Shown: one piece after another, positions 14,906 to 22,670 of the stretch
Position numbering within the stretch: position 1 is the first letter of the stretch
How the letters are laid out: each line of letters begins with the position of its first letter
DNA from: DASXMR01 sp036495525
GTDB taxonomy: Bacteria > Actinomycetota > Actinomycetes > Streptosporangiales > Streptosporangiaceae
Reading direction: 5' to 3'
NCBI GenBank assembly: GCA_036495525.1
Contig: DASXMR010000142.1
Coordinates: 1 to 34,226 of the forward strand
Length of the DNA stretch: 34,226 nt
Position numbers and translations under genes: made by a program
Notes under the pieces: model-generated
The model's input: the letters and a program-made list of their open reading frames with translations, nothing else
What the model was told of the DNA's origin: nothing
The model's database searches: none

Positions 14906-16435
14906 TCAGCCCCCGGCCGGGCCAGCTGGCCTGGACGCGACTGGCGCTCGGGCGAGGCACGGCTGCGGCGGCGCGTCGAGCGCGCAGTGCACCGGCGCGG
15001 CGGCCGCCTGCGGCGTCCTGGCGGGGTTGCGGATGGTGACCGCCGCTAGCAGTCCGCCGGCCACGCACAGCGCCCCAGAGATCAGCGACGCGCGGCCGAA
15101 CCCGGTGGAGAACTGCGCGGCGTGCCGGTAGGCATCCCCGGTGATCCCCCCGGCGGCCGGCAGCAGCGCTACCGCGATCAGCGCGGCCGCGCGGGCTACG
15201 TCGTTGTTGACGGCCGAGGCCATGTTTGCGTGCCGGTCAGATACCGCTGCCAGCACCGTCGACGTAAGCGGGGCGACCGTGATCGCCACGCCGAAGCCGA
15301 AGCCGAGAACGGCGGGCAGCACCTCGGTGAGGTAGTCCCCCGACGACCCGATCCTGGCCAGCAGGGCCAGGCCGATGCCGACCACGATCGGCCCGACGGT
15401 CATCTGCAGCCGCGGGCCGATCCGGGTGGCGAGCGCGCCGGACCTGGCTGAGAGCAGCAGCGTGATCGCGGTCACCGGCAGCAGCGAGATGCCGGCCTGC
15501 AGCGGGCTGTAGCCGGAGACCACCTGCAGCTGGATCGGCAGCAGGAACAGCGCCCCGCCGATGCCGCCGTAGACCACGAACGTGACCACGTTGGCCGCGC
15601 TGAACTGAGTGGAGGCGAACAGGCTGAGCGGCAGCATCGGGGCCTGCGCGCGGCGTTCCCACCACAGGAAGGCGCCGAGCAGGAGCACGCCGCCGATCAG
15701 GGCGGCCAGCACCAGGGGCCGGGACCAGCCACTGGACGGGCCCTCGATCAGGCCGTAGGTAAGGCAGATGAGGCCGACAGTCACCAGCGTGGCGCCTGGC
15801 ACGTCGATCCGGCCGGTCGCGTCGGGGTCCCTGGTCTCCGGCACGTGCCGCAGGGCAACGGCGACGACGAGCGCCGCCAGCGGGATGTTGATGACGAAGA
15901 TCAGCCGCCAGGTCACCGCCTGGACCAGCCAGCCGCCGATGAACGGCCCGATGGCGGTGCCGACGCCGGTGAACCCCGACCACGCGCCGATCGCCCGGCC
16001 CCGGTCATCTCGCCGGAACGTCGCCTCCAGGATCGCCAGGCTGCCGGGCGTGAGCAGGGCGGCGCCGACGCCTTGGAGTGCTCGCGCCGCGATCAGGACG
16101 CCGGCGGTCGGCGCCACGCTGCACAGCACCGAGGCCAGCGCGAACCAGATGACGCCGATGATGAACACGCGCTTGCGGCCGAACTTGTCGCCCAGCGTCC
16201 CGGCCAGCAGCAGCAAGCCAGCCAGCGTGAGCGTGTAACCCGTGACCACCCACTGCAGCGGCGCGATGCTGACGTTGAAGTCGCGGCCGATGGCGGGCAG
16301 CGCGATCCCGACGACCGTGGCGTCGATGGACGCCAGCGCCGAGCCGAGGATGGTCGCCACCAGCACCCACCGGCCGGTTCTGCTGCCGAAGCTCAGCCCG
16401 GCTTCTGTGCTTACTGCCTGGCGGGGATTACCCAT
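14906..16435 (-). CDS. MFS drug exporter, DHA2 (EmrB/QacA, 14-helix) family
   Basis: The 509-residue membrane protein is a proton-driven multidrug exporter of the 14-helix DHA2 type. It shows motif A, GDKFGRKRVFIIG (about residues 82-94), the Asp-containing first helix ASIDATVVGIALPAIG, motif C, GVGTAIGPFIGGW, and the arginine of motif B in RALQGVGAALL. The last 35 residues are a Pro/Ala-rich soluble tail. The start codon lies inside the end of the DNA methyltransferase gene (8-base overlap), so translation is coupled. No TetR or MarR regulator is adjacent. The substrate cannot be predicted. Confidence 0.93.
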   Translation of the reverse strand: MGNPRQAVSTEAGLSFGSRTGRWVLVATILGSALASIDATVVGIALPAIGRDFNVSIAPLQWVVTGYTLTLAGLLLLAGTLGDKFGRKRVFIIGVIWFALASVLCSVAPTAGVLIAARALQGVGAALLTPGSLAILEATFRRDDRGRAIGAWSGFTGVGTAIGPFIGGWLVQAVTWRLIFVINIPLAALVVAVALRHVPETRDPDATGRIDVPGATLVTVGLICLTYGLIEGPSSGWSRPLVLAALIGGVLLLGAFLWWERRAQAPMLPLSLFASTQFSAANVVTFVVYGGIGGALFLLPIQLQVVSGYSPLQAGISLLPVTAITLLLSARSGALATRIGPRLQMTVGPIVVGIGLALLARIGSSGDYLTEVLPAVLGFGFGVAITVAPLTSTVLAAVSDRHANMASAVNNDVARAAALIAVALLPAAGGITGDAYRHAAQFSTGFGRASLISGALCVAGGLLAAVTIRNPARTPQAAAAPVHCALDAPPQPCLARAPVASRPAGPAGG

Positions 16436-18125
16436 CGCTCACCATAACTCCGCCGTCGCCCGCTGGCCGGGTGCCGCCCTGCGAGCCGCGGCGCAGCCGC
16501 CGCTCAAGCAGCTGCCAGCGAGCCTCCTGCAGTCGGGCCAGCAGCGCCGCTGGCAGCCCGCCAGGACGGCCGGCCAGCAGCCGGTCGGTCTCGGCGACCA
16601 GCGCCTCGCCGTCGCCTGGCTGGCCGGCCCTGGCCAGCGCGTCCAGCCTGGCCAGGGCGCCGGCCGGCAGCGGCCCGGCGCCAGTCGCCGCGCTGGCCGG
16701 CACCAGCAGCCTGCTGACCTCGGCTGGCACCAGCTCGAGCACGCCGCCGCCGAAGCTGCGCCCCTCAGTTTCCGCGGTGAGCAATGTGAGCGAGTTATGG
16801 AACGAGGTGACCAGCGCGGCTGCCGTGCCAGCAGCCGTGCCAGGCAGCAGCCGACCGCGGTAGATCGTGTCCGTGGTGTACGCAGCCGCGTCATTGCTGA
16901 TCAGCCGGGGGTAGCGGTGCGACCGCTTGGACAGCATGAGCTGGCCTGGCGGCACGACCGGGACCCGGTACCAGGGCCGCCTGATCCGGCACTTGTACCG
17001 GTCGGCCAGGCCATCGCGCTCGCCACGGCCGAGATAGGCGAGCGGCAGGCGGCCAGCCGGCGCAGGTCGTTCTGCCGAGAAATCCAGCAGGTGCGCCCTG
17101 CCGCCAGCGGCCTGCAGCGTGGCGTGGTCGGCAGCGGTGTATCTGAGGCCGGGCGCGTGCCTGGCCCGTGGCAGCAGCGGCAGCGCCCACGGCGACAGCC
17201 GGTAGGCCTGCAGGGTCGCGTCGTTGACGGTGAAGAATGCGTTGGCGCCGGTCACGGTCGCGACCTCGAACCTGGCCAGCTCGCCGAGCCGCCGCACCCC
17301 GGCCAGCTCGGCCGCCTCGGCCAGCGCGCCGAGCAGGCCCGGCCGGAGCAGGTAGCCGGTCCAGCTGCCCGAGTCAGTGCCGATGACGTGCCGCCAGCGA
17401 CTGCTGCCCGCGTGGCCATGCTCGTGCAGCTCAAGCTGCTGCCGCAGCTGGCTGTCCGGCGGCCGCCGGGTGCCGCTGATGATCACTACTTCCTGCAGCA
17501 CGCCGGGAAACGAGCCGGGCGCGAACAGGTCGACCCGCAGCCGGCCAGCGTGCGCGGCCAGCCAGGATCGCGCGGCACCGGCCGAGACGCCGGTGAAAAG
17601 CTCGGCGGGCACCACGAAGGCGAACGCGCCGTCCGGCCGCAGCGCGCTCAGCGCGGCCAGCAGTACCGGCAGCCAGAGGTTCGCGACGCCGGCCACGGTG
17701 ACGCCGAGTTCACGGGCAAGGTCAGCGGCTGCTGCCGCGTCCCCGGCGCCGACGAACTGGAAACGGACAAACGGCGGATTCCCGACCGCGACGTCGAAGA
17801 CGGCCGGCGACCGGTGCTCAGCGACCAGCGCGCTGCCGGCGACGACGCTGACCTCGAACGGCGCGCCGGCCGCGGCGACCCGGCATTGCGCGACGGCCTC
17901 CGGCGATGGCTCGATGGCGGTCAGCGCGCTGATCCGGTCCGACAGCGGATGGCCGGCCAGGCCGCGAACGAAGGCGCCGTTACCCGCGCTTGGCTCGAGC
18001 GCCGACAGGCCGGTCCGGCCGGCCGTCAGCGCCGTGATCCGGTCGAGGCAGCGACGGATCAGGTCGTCAGGGGTGTAGTAGCCGCCTCGCAGCTTCTCGG
18101 CGGTGACCTCGCGCGAGGATCTCAA
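16428..18125 (-). CDS. Adenine-specific DNA methyltransferase, Eco57I/TaqI-like, apparently orphan
   Basis: The 565-residue protein carries the motifs of N6-adenine DNA methyltransferases: motif X with KLRGGYYTPDDL (residues 11-22), motif I ALEPSAGNGAF (42-52, S-adenosylmethionine), an acidic motif II (IEPSP, 71-75) and motif IV GNPPFVRFQ (115-123, the catalytic NPPF). The C-terminal half (from about 290) lacks these motifs but has RPWYRVPVVPPGQLMLSKR, typical of the target-recognition part of Eco57I-like enzymes. No restriction endonuclease gene is recognisable nearby, so it may be a solitary epigenetic or protective methyltransferase. The start is uncertain: TTG at 18125 is the first possible codon after an in-frame stop and has GAGGG close upstream. 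Three 16-bp repeats lie just before it. Confidence 0.88.
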   Translation of the reverse strand: MRSSREVTAEKLRGGYYTPDDLIRRCLDRITALTAGRTGLSALEPSAGNGAFVRGLAGHPLSDRISALTAIEPSPEAVAQCRVAAAGAPFEVSVVAGSALVAEHRSPAVFDVAVGNPPFVRFQFVGAGDAAAAADLARELGVTVAGVANLWLPVLLAALSALRPDGAFAFVVPAELFTGVSAGAARSWLAAHAGRLRVDLFAPGSFPGVLQEVVIISGTRRPPDSQLRQQLELHEHGHAGSSRWRHVIGTDSGSWTGYLLRPGLLGALAEAAELAGVRRLGELARFEVATVTGANAFFTVNDATLQAYRLSPWALPLLPRARHAPGLRYTAADHATLQAAGGRAHLLDFSAERPAPAGRLPLAYLGRGERDGLADRYKCRIRRPWYRVPVVPPGQLMLSKRSHRYPRLISNDAAAYTTDTIYRGRLLPGTAAGTAAALVTSFHNSLTLLTAETEGRSFGGGVLELVPAEVSRLLVPASAATGAGPLPAGALARLDALARAGQPGDGEALVAETDRLLAGRPGGLPAALLARLQEARWQLLERRLRRGSQGGTRPAGDGGVMVSDG

Positions 18126-18136
18126 CTGCCCTCAAC

Positions 18137-18180
18137 CTGGTGATCGGGCGAACTGGCGATCGGGCTACCTGGCGATCGGG
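18137..18180. repeat. Three tandem 16-bp repeats with a GATCGGG core
   Basis: CTGGTGATCGGG (18137), CTGGCGATCGGG (18153) and CTGGCGATCGGG (18169) recur at an exact 16-base period, with four less conserved bases between. Each holds GATC, and the last two hold the palindrome CGATCG. The array sits 12-55 bases upstream of the methyltransferase start and upstream of the divergent YciI gene. A single further copy of the 12-mer lies at 20214-20225. It could be an operator array or a target of the methyltransferase itself. Confidence 0.6.
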
Positions 18181-18336
18181 GCGCTGTGGTCATCAGGCGG
18201 CTTTCGGCAGCCTACTCCCGCGCGCTGACGGCGCCGCGTGCTCGCGGCGTGCCTGCCATCATGTCGGGTGCCCGGCCAGAAAGCGCTGAGCCGCTGTCCT
18301 GCCCGGCGCCCGCCGCTCGTCGTTTCGGCAGATGCG

Positions 18337-18355
18337 GGCATGATGCCGGTACCGG
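18337..18355 (+). promoter_or_regulatory. Overlapping palindromes upstream of the YciI gene
   Basis: GGCATGATGCC (18337-18347, centre G) overlaps CCGGTACCGG (18346-18355, perfect). The pair ends one base before the purine-rich ribosome site GAGGAGG (18357-18363) of the YciI gene, so a protein bound here would block transcription or translation. Palindromes of this length also arise by chance in GC-rich DNA. Confidence 0.35.
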
Positions 18356-18368
18356 TGAGGAGGATGCG

Positions 18369-18719
18369 ATGAAGTACATGCTGCTGATCTGCGGCGAGCC
18401 GACCGCGGCTGGAGCTGACGAGCAGGCCGGGGACGACGACGGTCCCACCATCGAGGAGTGGCTCAGCGAGATGGAGCGGCGCGGCGTGCGGCTGCTCGGT
18501 GAGCGGCTGCGGCCGCCGGAGGACGCGACCACGGTGCGCGTCCGGCACGGCGAGTTGCTCACCACCGACGGGCCGTACGCGGAGACCAAGGAATGGCTGG
18601 CCGGATTCGACATCATCGACTGCGCCGACCTGGATGAGGCGATCGAGGTCGCCTCGAAGCACCCGGTGGCCAGGCACGGCATGGTCGAGGTGCGGCCGTT
18701 CTGGACCTTCGAGCCGTGA
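18369..18719 (+). CDS. YciI-like (DGPF domain) protein
   Basis: The 116-residue protein is a single YCII-related domain. It begins MKYMLLICGEP and has the family signature LLTTDGPYAETKEWLAGFDIIDC, with the conserved Asp-Gly-Pro of the DGPF motif, and ends VEVRPFWTFEP. YciI-like proteins are small dimeric ferredoxin-fold enzymes. In actinobacteria the DGPF branch is often encoded next to ECF sigma factors of the SigJ/ECF41-42 kind, but none adjoins it here; the nearest is about 3 kb away at 21735-22652. ATG 18369 is chosen for the GAGGAGG just upstream and the family-type N-terminus. The biochemical role is unknown. Confidence 0.92.
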   Translation: MKYMLLICGEPTAAGADEQAGDDDGPTIEEWLSEMERRGVRLLGERLRPPEDATTVRVRHGELLTTDGPYAETKEWLAGFDIIDCADLDEAIEVASKHPVARHGMVEVRPFWTFEP

Positions 18720-18744
18720 CCGCTGCGCTGTAGGGCCGGCCGCG

Positions 18745-20160
18745 TCAGCCGTGCCTGCCGTGCTTGCCGGGCTTGCTGTGCTGGCCGGGCTTGCTGTGCT
18801 GGCCGGCCAGGCCGGAGGTGGCCAGCAGCGTTACCACCACGTTGTCCGCGGTCGAGGAGATGAGCTTCGCCCCGGTCGCGACCCGCACCGGGAACCGGGC
18901 TGCCCTGGTCTTGCCGTTCCCGACCTGGCCGAGCCTGCTGACGCCCCAGGCGTAGACGCCGCCTGCCGAGGTCACCGCGTAGGAGGTTGCCGAGCCGGTC
19001 GCGAGCAGCCGGTAGGTGACGCCCGGCGGTGAGCGGAAGAGCACTGGCGACGCCTTGTTGCCCCGCCGGCCGGTGCCGAGCTGAAACGCGCCGTTGTCAC
19101 CCCACGCCCACAGCGATCCGTCCGCCAGCTTCACCAGCGTCTGGCCGTTGCCTTCCAGCGAGCCGCCAAGCGCCGCCTGGACGACTGGAGCGCGCAGCCG
19201 TACCCGCACGGGCACGTCGGAGAGCCGGCCAAACTGCCCGTCGCCGAGCTGGCCCTGGCCGTCGTACCCCCAGTCGAAGTACTTGCCGCCGGCCGTCAGC
19301 GCCGCCTCGTTGGCGAACGACGCGTACAGCTGGGTCACGTTCATGCCGCGCAGGCCAGCCACCCTGACCGGCGTCGTGGAGTTGCTCCTGCTCCCGGTGC
19401 CGAGGTCGCCGGTCACGTTCTGGCCGCAGGAGACCACCGTGCCCGCGGTGTCGTAGACGGCGTGGTTAGCCGCGCCTGCGAGGGCTGTCACGCGCTGCAG
19501 CGGGAGCCGCACCGGGGTCAGGTACTGGCGGGTGTTGCCGGTGCACAGCTCGCCGCCGTGATTGTGGCCCCAGCCCCAGACGTGCCCGGTGGTGTCGACG
19601 GCCAGGCCGGTGTCGTACGGCATGACGTCGGCGGGTATCGACGCGATCTTCACGCCGGCCGGGAACCGCACCAGGACGGGCGTCGCTGAGTCCTGCTTCT
19701 GGCCATCTCCCAGCTGTCCCTGCGTGCCCAGGCCCCAGGCATAGACGCTGCCGTTGGTGAGCAGCGCGTACTCGGTCGAGTTCGATGACCCGATCTCGGC
19801 TACGTTGCCGGGAAGCGTCACGGTGACCGGCGACAGGCGGGTCACCAGGTGGCCCTTCTTGCCGCCGAACAGCGTCCCCCAGTGCGCGGCCTGCCGCATG
19901 GGCGGCAGCGAGCGAGGCGGCGAGAGGTGCAGCGGAGGCAGGCTGGCTGAGACGCCGGGAATCGGCGGGCTGGCGGGGCTGGCGGCGCCGGAGCAGCCGG
20001 CCAGCAGCGCTGTCAGCGCGGTGACCGCTAGCAGGCCGCGCACCGGGGGCGGGCACCGGCCTGCGGCGCTGGCCGCTGGCGGACGTGCCGGCAGTGGCCG
20101 CCGCGACCGCCTCGCCCGTTGCGCTCGGTCAGTTGCCAGCTCTTTCCGAGTCAACGGCAT
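18745..20160 (-). CDS. Secreted lipoprotein with RCC1-type beta-propeller repeats
   Basis: The 471-residue product has a hydrophobic signal ending in the lipobox LLAGC (Cys56), so it should be lipid-anchored outside the membrane. The mature part contains six RCC1-like repeats, each with a pattern such as GSVYAWGLGTQGQLGDG (others contain GHVWGWGHNHGGELCTG, GSLWAWGDNGAFQLGTG and GGVYAWGVSRLGQVGNG), enough for one propeller. The C-terminus carries two perfect copies of GQHSKP (18-base DNA repeats at 18767-18784 and 18785-18802) and a Lys/His-rich end. ATG 20160 gives an unusually long basic N-region; GTG 20043 would give the standard short signal MRGLLAVTALTALLAGC and may be the true start. Bacterial RCC1 proteins have no general function; binding to a partner or cell wall is plausible. 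Confidence 0.85.
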   Translation of the reverse strand: MPLTRKELATDRAQRARRSRRPLPARPPAASAAGRCPPPVRGLLAVTALTALLAGCSGAASPASPPIPGVSASLPPLHLSPPRSLPPMRQAAHWGTLFGGKKGHLVTRLSPVTVTLPGNVAEIGSSNSTEYALLTNGSVYAWGLGTQGQLGDGQKQDSATPVLVRFPAGVKIASIPADVMPYDTGLAVDTTGHVWGWGHNHGGELCTGNTRQYLTPVRLPLQRVTALAGAANHAVYDTAGTVVSCGQNVTGDLGTGSRSNSTTPVRVAGLRGMNVTQLYASFANEAALTAGGKYFDWGYDGQGQLGDGQFGRLSDVPVRVRLRAPVVQAALGGSLEGNGQTLVKLADGSLWAWGDNGAFQLGTGRRGNKASPVLFRSPPGVTYRLLATGSATSYAVTSAGGVYAWGVSRLGQVGNGKTRAARFPVRVATGAKLISSTADNVVVTLLATSGLAGQHSKPGQHSKPGKHGRHG

Positions 20161-20242
20161 ACGGGCAACAGTACCGACGCTGCCGTGGTGCCCGGTCGCG
20201 CGAAACCGGCACCCTGGCGATCGGGAGCGCTATCGCCGGCTG

Positions 20243-21226
20243 CTAGTGCGTGCCGCTCTCGTGCCCGGCGTGTGCCGCCGCCTCAAGCTGGAAGGTGGAG
20301 TGCTCAACGTCGAAGTGCCCGGTCAGGCACGCTTGCAGCTCGTCCAGCAGCCGCGGTGCGTGCCCGTCGTTGAAGCAGGAGTCGTCGATGACCACGTGGG
20401 CCGACAAGGCGGGCAGGCTGGACGTCACCGTCCAGGCGTGCAGGTCGTGCACGTCGTGCACGTGACCGTTGGCGAGCAGGTGCGCCCGCACGTCGTCGAG
20501 GTTCATGTCCCTGGGCGCGGCTTCGAGCAGCACCCGGCCGGAGTCGCGCAGCAGCGCCCAGGCCGCGCGCAGCATCAGCACGACGACGATCAGCGACGCG
20601 ATCGCGTCTGCCCTGGTGAAGCCGGTCGCGATGATGACCACGCCGGCGATGATCGTGCCGGTGAAGCCATAGAGGTCGGTCAGCACATGCCGGAACGCGC
20701 CCTGCACGTTCAGGCTGGACCTGTCGGCCCTGGCCAGCACCCAGACGGCGGCGATGTTGACGACGACGCCCACGGCGGCGACCGCGATCACCGGCACGCC
20801 GTCCACTCGCGGCGGCCAGATCAGCCTGCTGACCGCCTCGACGGCGATGATGCCGCTGACCACCAGCAGCGTGACGCCGTTGCCGGCCGCGGACAGGATC
20901 TCCGCCCGCTTCCAGCCGAACGTCCACGAGCCGGCTGCTGGCCTGGCGGCCAGCCGGATTGCCCACAGCGCGGCGGCGATGGCGCCGACGTCCGCGAGCA
21001 TGTGCCCGGCGTCGGCGAGCAGCGCCAGCGACCCGGAGATCACCGCCATGATGATCTCGGCGAGCATGAACGCGCAGAGCAGCGCCAGCGCGATGATCAG
21101 GTACCTGCGATCGGCCTCGGCGTTCAGCCCGTGCCCGCTGCCCGAGCCGTGCCCGCGGCCCGAGTCGTGCGAGTCCAGCGAGCCGTGGCCGTCGCGCCAG
21201 GCCCGCGGATGAAGTCCGGACAGCAC
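20243..21226 (-). CDS. Cation diffusion facilitator (CDF) metal efflux protein
   Basis: The 327-residue protein exports divalent metals, most often zinc, cobalt or cadmium, in exchange for protons. Six membrane helices are visible between residues 43 and 215. The transport site is of the HxxxD/HxxxD type: His75-Asp79 in LADAGHMLADVGA and His180-Asp184 in FRHVLTDLYGF, a combination associated with zinc (and cadmium) transporters. The cytoplasmic C-terminal domain has HDVHDLHAWTV. Both ends are His-rich (DGHGSLDSHDSGRGHG and HAGHESGTH), probably metal-binding. GTG 21226 lies two bases after the stop of the CmtR-like regulator, so the two form an operon under metal control. Confidence 0.95.
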   Translation of the reverse strand: MLSGLHPRAWRDGHGSLDSHDSGRGHGSGSGHGLNAEADRRYLIIALALLCAFMLAEIIMAVISGSLALLADAGHMLADVGAIAAALWAIRLAARPAAGSWTFGWKRAEILSAAGNGVTLLVVSGIIAVEAVSRLIWPPRVDGVPVIAVAAVGVVVNIAAVWVLARADRSSLNVQGAFRHVLTDLYGFTGTIIAGVVIIATGFTRADAIASLIVVVLMLRAAWALLRDSGRVLLEAAPRDMNLDDVRAHLLANGHVHDVHDLHAWTVTSSLPALSAHVVIDDSCFNDGHAPRLLDELQACLTGHFDVEHSTFQLEAAAHAGHESGTH

Positions 21227-21228
21227 GG

Positions 21229-21672
21229 TCAGCCCCCCGCCTGCGCGCGGACGGCCGCCGGGGCCGGCCCGGCCGCACTCCGGCCGGGCACGGCGGCACT
21301 CCGCCCGGGCACGGCTGGGACGGCCAGGCTTGTGGCGGCTGGCAGCTCAAGCAGGTCTGGCCCCGGCGTGCCACAGCCAGCCGGATCAACGGCCAGCACG
21401 ACGCCCAGCAGGTCGCCGAGCGCGTGCGCCAGCCGTGCGTCGGCCAGCTCATACCTGCTCCGGCGGCCCTCAGGAACGGCCACGACGAGTCCGCAGCCGC
21501 GCAGGCAAGCGAGGTGGTTGGACATGGCCTGCCGGGAGACGCCGGCCAGATCGGCCAGATCGGCCGGGTAAGCGGGCGCTGCCCGGAGAGCGAGCAGGAC
21601 ACGTGCCCTGGTCGGGTCGGCCAGCGCGTGCCCGAACCTGGCCAGCACCTGTCCGGACTCGGTGATCTCCAT
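21229..21672 (-). CDS. cmtR: ArsR/SmtB-family metal sensor, CmtR-like
   Basis: The 147-residue winged-helix repressor closely resembles mycobacterial CmtR, which releases DNA on binding cadmium or lead. The DNA-binding region reads GVSRQAMSNHLACLRGCGLVV, and the wing EGRRSRYELADARLAHALG. The three CmtR ligands are present at matching positions: Cys56 and Cys60 (ACLRGCG) and Cys100 (DPAGCG). ATG 21672 aligns with the N-terminus of CmtR; an in-frame ATG at 21696 would add MESCIIVN. The C-terminal 45 residues are a Pro/Ala-rich extension with a duplicated VPGRSAA, not part of CmtR. The metal pump follows directly, fitting autoregulated detoxification of cadmium, lead or zinc. Confidence 0.9.
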   Translation of the reverse strand: MEITESGQVLARFGHALADPTRARVLLALRAAPAYPADLADLAGVSRQAMSNHLACLRGCGLVVAVPEGRRSRYELADARLAHALGDLLGVVLAVDPAGCGTPGPDLLELPAATSLAVPAVPGRSAAVPGRSAAGPAPAAVRAQAGG

Positions 21673-21704
21673 GTTCACAATGATACATGATTCCATGAAT
21701 ACAG

Positions 21705-21717
21705 AGTTCTCTGAACT
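21705..21717 (-). promoter_or_regulatory. Candidate operator of the CmtR-like operon
   Basis: AGTTC (21705-21709) and GAACT (21713-21717) form a perfect inverted repeat around TCT. It lies 33 bases upstream of the regulator start in a distinctly AT-rich stretch (about 21670-21720) that also has TATTCATG, AATCATG and ATCATTG, near-repeats on the minus strand. Position and base composition fit an ArsR-family operator-promoter, but the palindrome is short. Confidence 0.4.
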
Positions 21718-21734
21718 AACTGAGCTCTCGGTGG

Positions 21735-22652
21735 TCAGTCGGGCAGCATCGCCAGACGCTTCTGAGCTAGCAGTTCCGGGTCCCCTGTCACGTTGATGGC
21801 CGTGACCTTGCCGGACGGGCTGACGGTCAGCGAGAGCACGATCTGCAGCCGCCCGGCCGGCGCGTAGACGATGGCCACCGAGCCGTCGACGAGGGCAAGC
21901 TGCGAGTGCTTCGCCCTGCTGGCGGACGAAATCGCTCCCTTGGCCACCAGCTCAGCGCCGCGCAGCGCGGCAGGCCGGTGCGCTGGCGTGGCGTAGGCAT
22001 CGCCGGTCAGCGTGACCTCGTCGTCCAGCAGCGCGACCAGCGCCGCCAGGTCACCGCCTCTGGCCGCGGCGAGGAAGGCTGCGGTCACCTCGCGCTGCCG
22101 GGCCAGGTCCGGCGCGTGATCCAGCGTCGGCGTGCCGCGAACCCGGCGCCTGGCCCGGCTGGCGAGCTGCCGTGTCGCCTCGGGCGAACGGCCGAGCACG
22201 GGCGCAATCTCGTCGAACGGCATCGCGAACATGTCGTGCAGCACGAACGACAGCCGCTCCGCTGGCGTCAGCGCGTCGAGCACCACGAGCAGCGCGACAC
22301 CGACCGAGTCGGCGAGCAGCACTTCGTCCTCCGGATCGGGCCGCTGCGCGGCGGGCCGGGTGGCGACCCCGTCCCTGGCCGCCTCCTCAGCGGCACCCGG
22401 CCAGGTGTCGCCGACCGGCTCCTCGTGCCGGTTGCGCCGCGAGCGCAGCATGTTGAGCGAGATTCGCGCGACGACAGTGGTGAGCCACCCGGCGAGGTTC
22501 TCGACCTCGCTGTCTGTGCCGGTCAGCCGCAGCCAGGCGTCCTGCACCGCGTCGTCAGCGTCAGTCATGGAGCCGAGCAGCCGGTAGGCCACCGAGCGCA
22601 GGCGCGGACGGTGTTCCTCGAAGGCGGCTGCCAGCACGTCGCTGTCAGGCAT
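21735..22652 (-). CDS. ECF sigma factor with SnoaL-like C-terminal domain (ECF41/SigJ type)
   Basis: The 305-residue protein has sigma region 2 (about residues 8-75, with RSVAYRLLGSMTDADDAVQD and NLAGWLTTVVARISLNMLRS), sigma region 4 (about 118-175, with LTPAERLSFVLHDMF and the helix-turn-helix EIAPVLGRSPEATRQLASRAR), and a SnoaL-like domain from about 185 to the end that acts as a built-in regulator in ECF41 factors. The DGGGR/K linker motif of classical ECF41 members is replaced by LTGDAYATPAHRPAALRGAE, so it may belong to a sister group. ATG 22652 has AGAGGAAG just upstream (GTG 22655 is possible). A promoter matching the ECF41 consensus stands in front of it, suggesting autoregulation. 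Confidence 0.93.
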   Translation of the reverse strand: MPDSDVLAAAFEEHRPRLRSVAYRLLGSMTDADDAVQDAWLRLTGTDSEVENLAGWLTTVVARISLNMLRSRRNRHEEPVGDTWPGAAEEAARDGVATRPAAQRPDPEDEVLLADSVGVALLVVLDALTPAERLSFVLHDMFAMPFDEIAPVLGRSPEATRQLASRARRRVRGTPTLDHAPDLARQREVTAAFLAAARGGDLAALVALLDDEVTLTGDAYATPAHRPAALRGAELVAKGAISSASRAKHSQLALVDGSVAIVYAPAGRLQIVLSLTVSPSGKVTAINVTGDPELLAQKRLAMLPD

Positions 22653-22670
22653 CACGCTTCCTCTTAGCTC

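Noticed and set aside
16242..18143. Very long plus-strand open frame antisense to the DNA methyltransferase and the start of the exporter
   Set aside because: Composition is Arg/Gln/Gly-rich without any domain; it mirrors the third-codon GC bias of the real minus-strand genes, which have complete motifs.
19754..21571. Plus-strand open frame of about 600 codons over the RCC1, CDF and ArsR genes
   Set aside because: It crosses three well-supported minus-strand genes and reads as Arg/Asp/His-rich low-complexity sequence.
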